Assembly: GCA_043778315.1 (NCBI GenBank)
Contig: JAYWGJ010000386.1
Coordinates: 1-14,255, forward strand
DNA from: JBEEMU01 sp043778315
GTDB taxonomy: Bacteria; Bacteroidota; Bacteroidia; Chitinophagales; Saprospiraceae
Length of the DNA: 14,255 bases
Direction: 5' to 3'
Shown here one piece after another: positions 14,104-14,255 of the stretch; positions within the stretch are counted from its first letter, which is position 1; each line of letters opens with the position of its first letter. The notes under the pieces were generated by a model. It was not told the origin of the DNA. It saw only the letters and a list, made by a program, of their open reading frames with translations, and ran no database searches. The position numbers and the translations under genes are program-made.

Positions 14104-14145
14104 ATAAAAAAAGAACGCCAAACCCCATGCAGAGGACTTGACGTT
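14104..14145 (-). terminator. Rho-independent terminator of the tRNA-Leu gene
   Basis: On the minus strand, bases 14145-14133 pair with 14126-14114 in a 13-base stem with a 6-base loop, followed by a T-run (14112-14106). Several pairs are G-U in the minus-strand RNA and would be A-C mismatches in the plus-strand RNA, so the hairpin is clearly oriented for the tRNA. Confidence 0.85.
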
Positions 14146-14160
14146 TTATAAAAAATAAAG

Positions 14161-14244
14161 TGACCGGGGCGGGATTCGAACCCGCACGCCCTTGCGAGCA
14201 CTACCCCCTCAAAGTAGCATGTCTACCAATTTCACCACCTGGCC
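14161..14244 (-). tRNA. tRNA-Leu (anticodon GAG)
   Basis: The 84-base gene folds as a class II tRNA. It has a D arm with TTGGTAGA, an anticodon stem CTACT/GGTAG with loop TTGAGGG (anticodon GAG, reads CUC and CUU), and a long variable arm around TGCTCGCAAGGGCG. The T arm is GCGGG-TTCGAAT-CCCGC and the discriminator base is A. CCA is not encoded. The acceptor stem GGCCAGG/CCCGGTC has one G-U pair and one A-C mismatch at positions 5-68, which is unusual. A strong terminator follows. Confidence 0.92.
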
Positions 14245-14255
14245 GTTCACTTGTA

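Overview
The window looks like ordinary chromosome from a member of the Bacteroidota. The evidence is a TonB-dependent receptor with an N-terminal carboxypeptidase-regulatory-like domain, A-rich start contexts without Shine-Dalgarno sequences, and several intergenic matches to the Bacteroidota -7 promoter element TAnnTTTG. Coding DNA is moderately GC-rich and gene gaps are very AT-rich. I cannot name a genus.

Layout. Positions 1-482 (-) hold the N-terminal half of a membrane sugar transferase that runs off the left edge. It is followed on the same strand by a small lipoprotein of unknown function (621-1487) and a Gfo/Idh/MocA oxidoreductase (1571-2554). A 388-base divergent gap containing heptamer repeats leads to a TonB-dependent receptor (2943-5321, +). 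A strong bidirectional terminator separates it from a SlyD-type FKBP prolyl isomerase (5480-5974, -). Next on the minus strand are an Rpn/PD-(D/E)XK family protein (6091-7032), a ParA ATPase without an adjacent parB (7114-7923), about 370 bases of layered tandem repeats, and a DUF4442-type hotdog thioesterase (8293-8751). A divergent promoter region then starts a three-gene plus-strand glycosylation operon: a DPM1-like GT2, an ArnT-like GT-C membrane transferase, and a second GT2 (8983-11924). It ends at a hairpin terminator shared with the convergent bioA (11978-13231, -). After an AT-rich gap come a secreted SnoaL/DUF4440-like protein (13605-14084, +) and a minus-strand tRNA-Leu(GAG) with its own terminator (14104-14244).

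How the genes work together. The best functional unit is the glycosyltransferase operon. A DPM1-like enzyme would charge a polyprenyl phosphate with a sugar, and the GT-C enzyme would use that lipid-linked donor on the periplasmic side. The left-edge sugar transferase and oxidoreductase may be part of a separate surface-polysaccharide locus. The other genes are housekeeping or isolated.

The most unusual signal is in the gaps. Several different 7-base tandem repeats (AATTCAT, CACTRAT-like, and a TGTAAGC-like family that also forms 39- and 53-base higher-order units) sit beside or across gene ends, and some overlap stop codons. They resemble the heptanucleotide STRR repeats known from cyanobacteria. 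I see no defence system, prophage, CRISPR array or complete insertion sequence.
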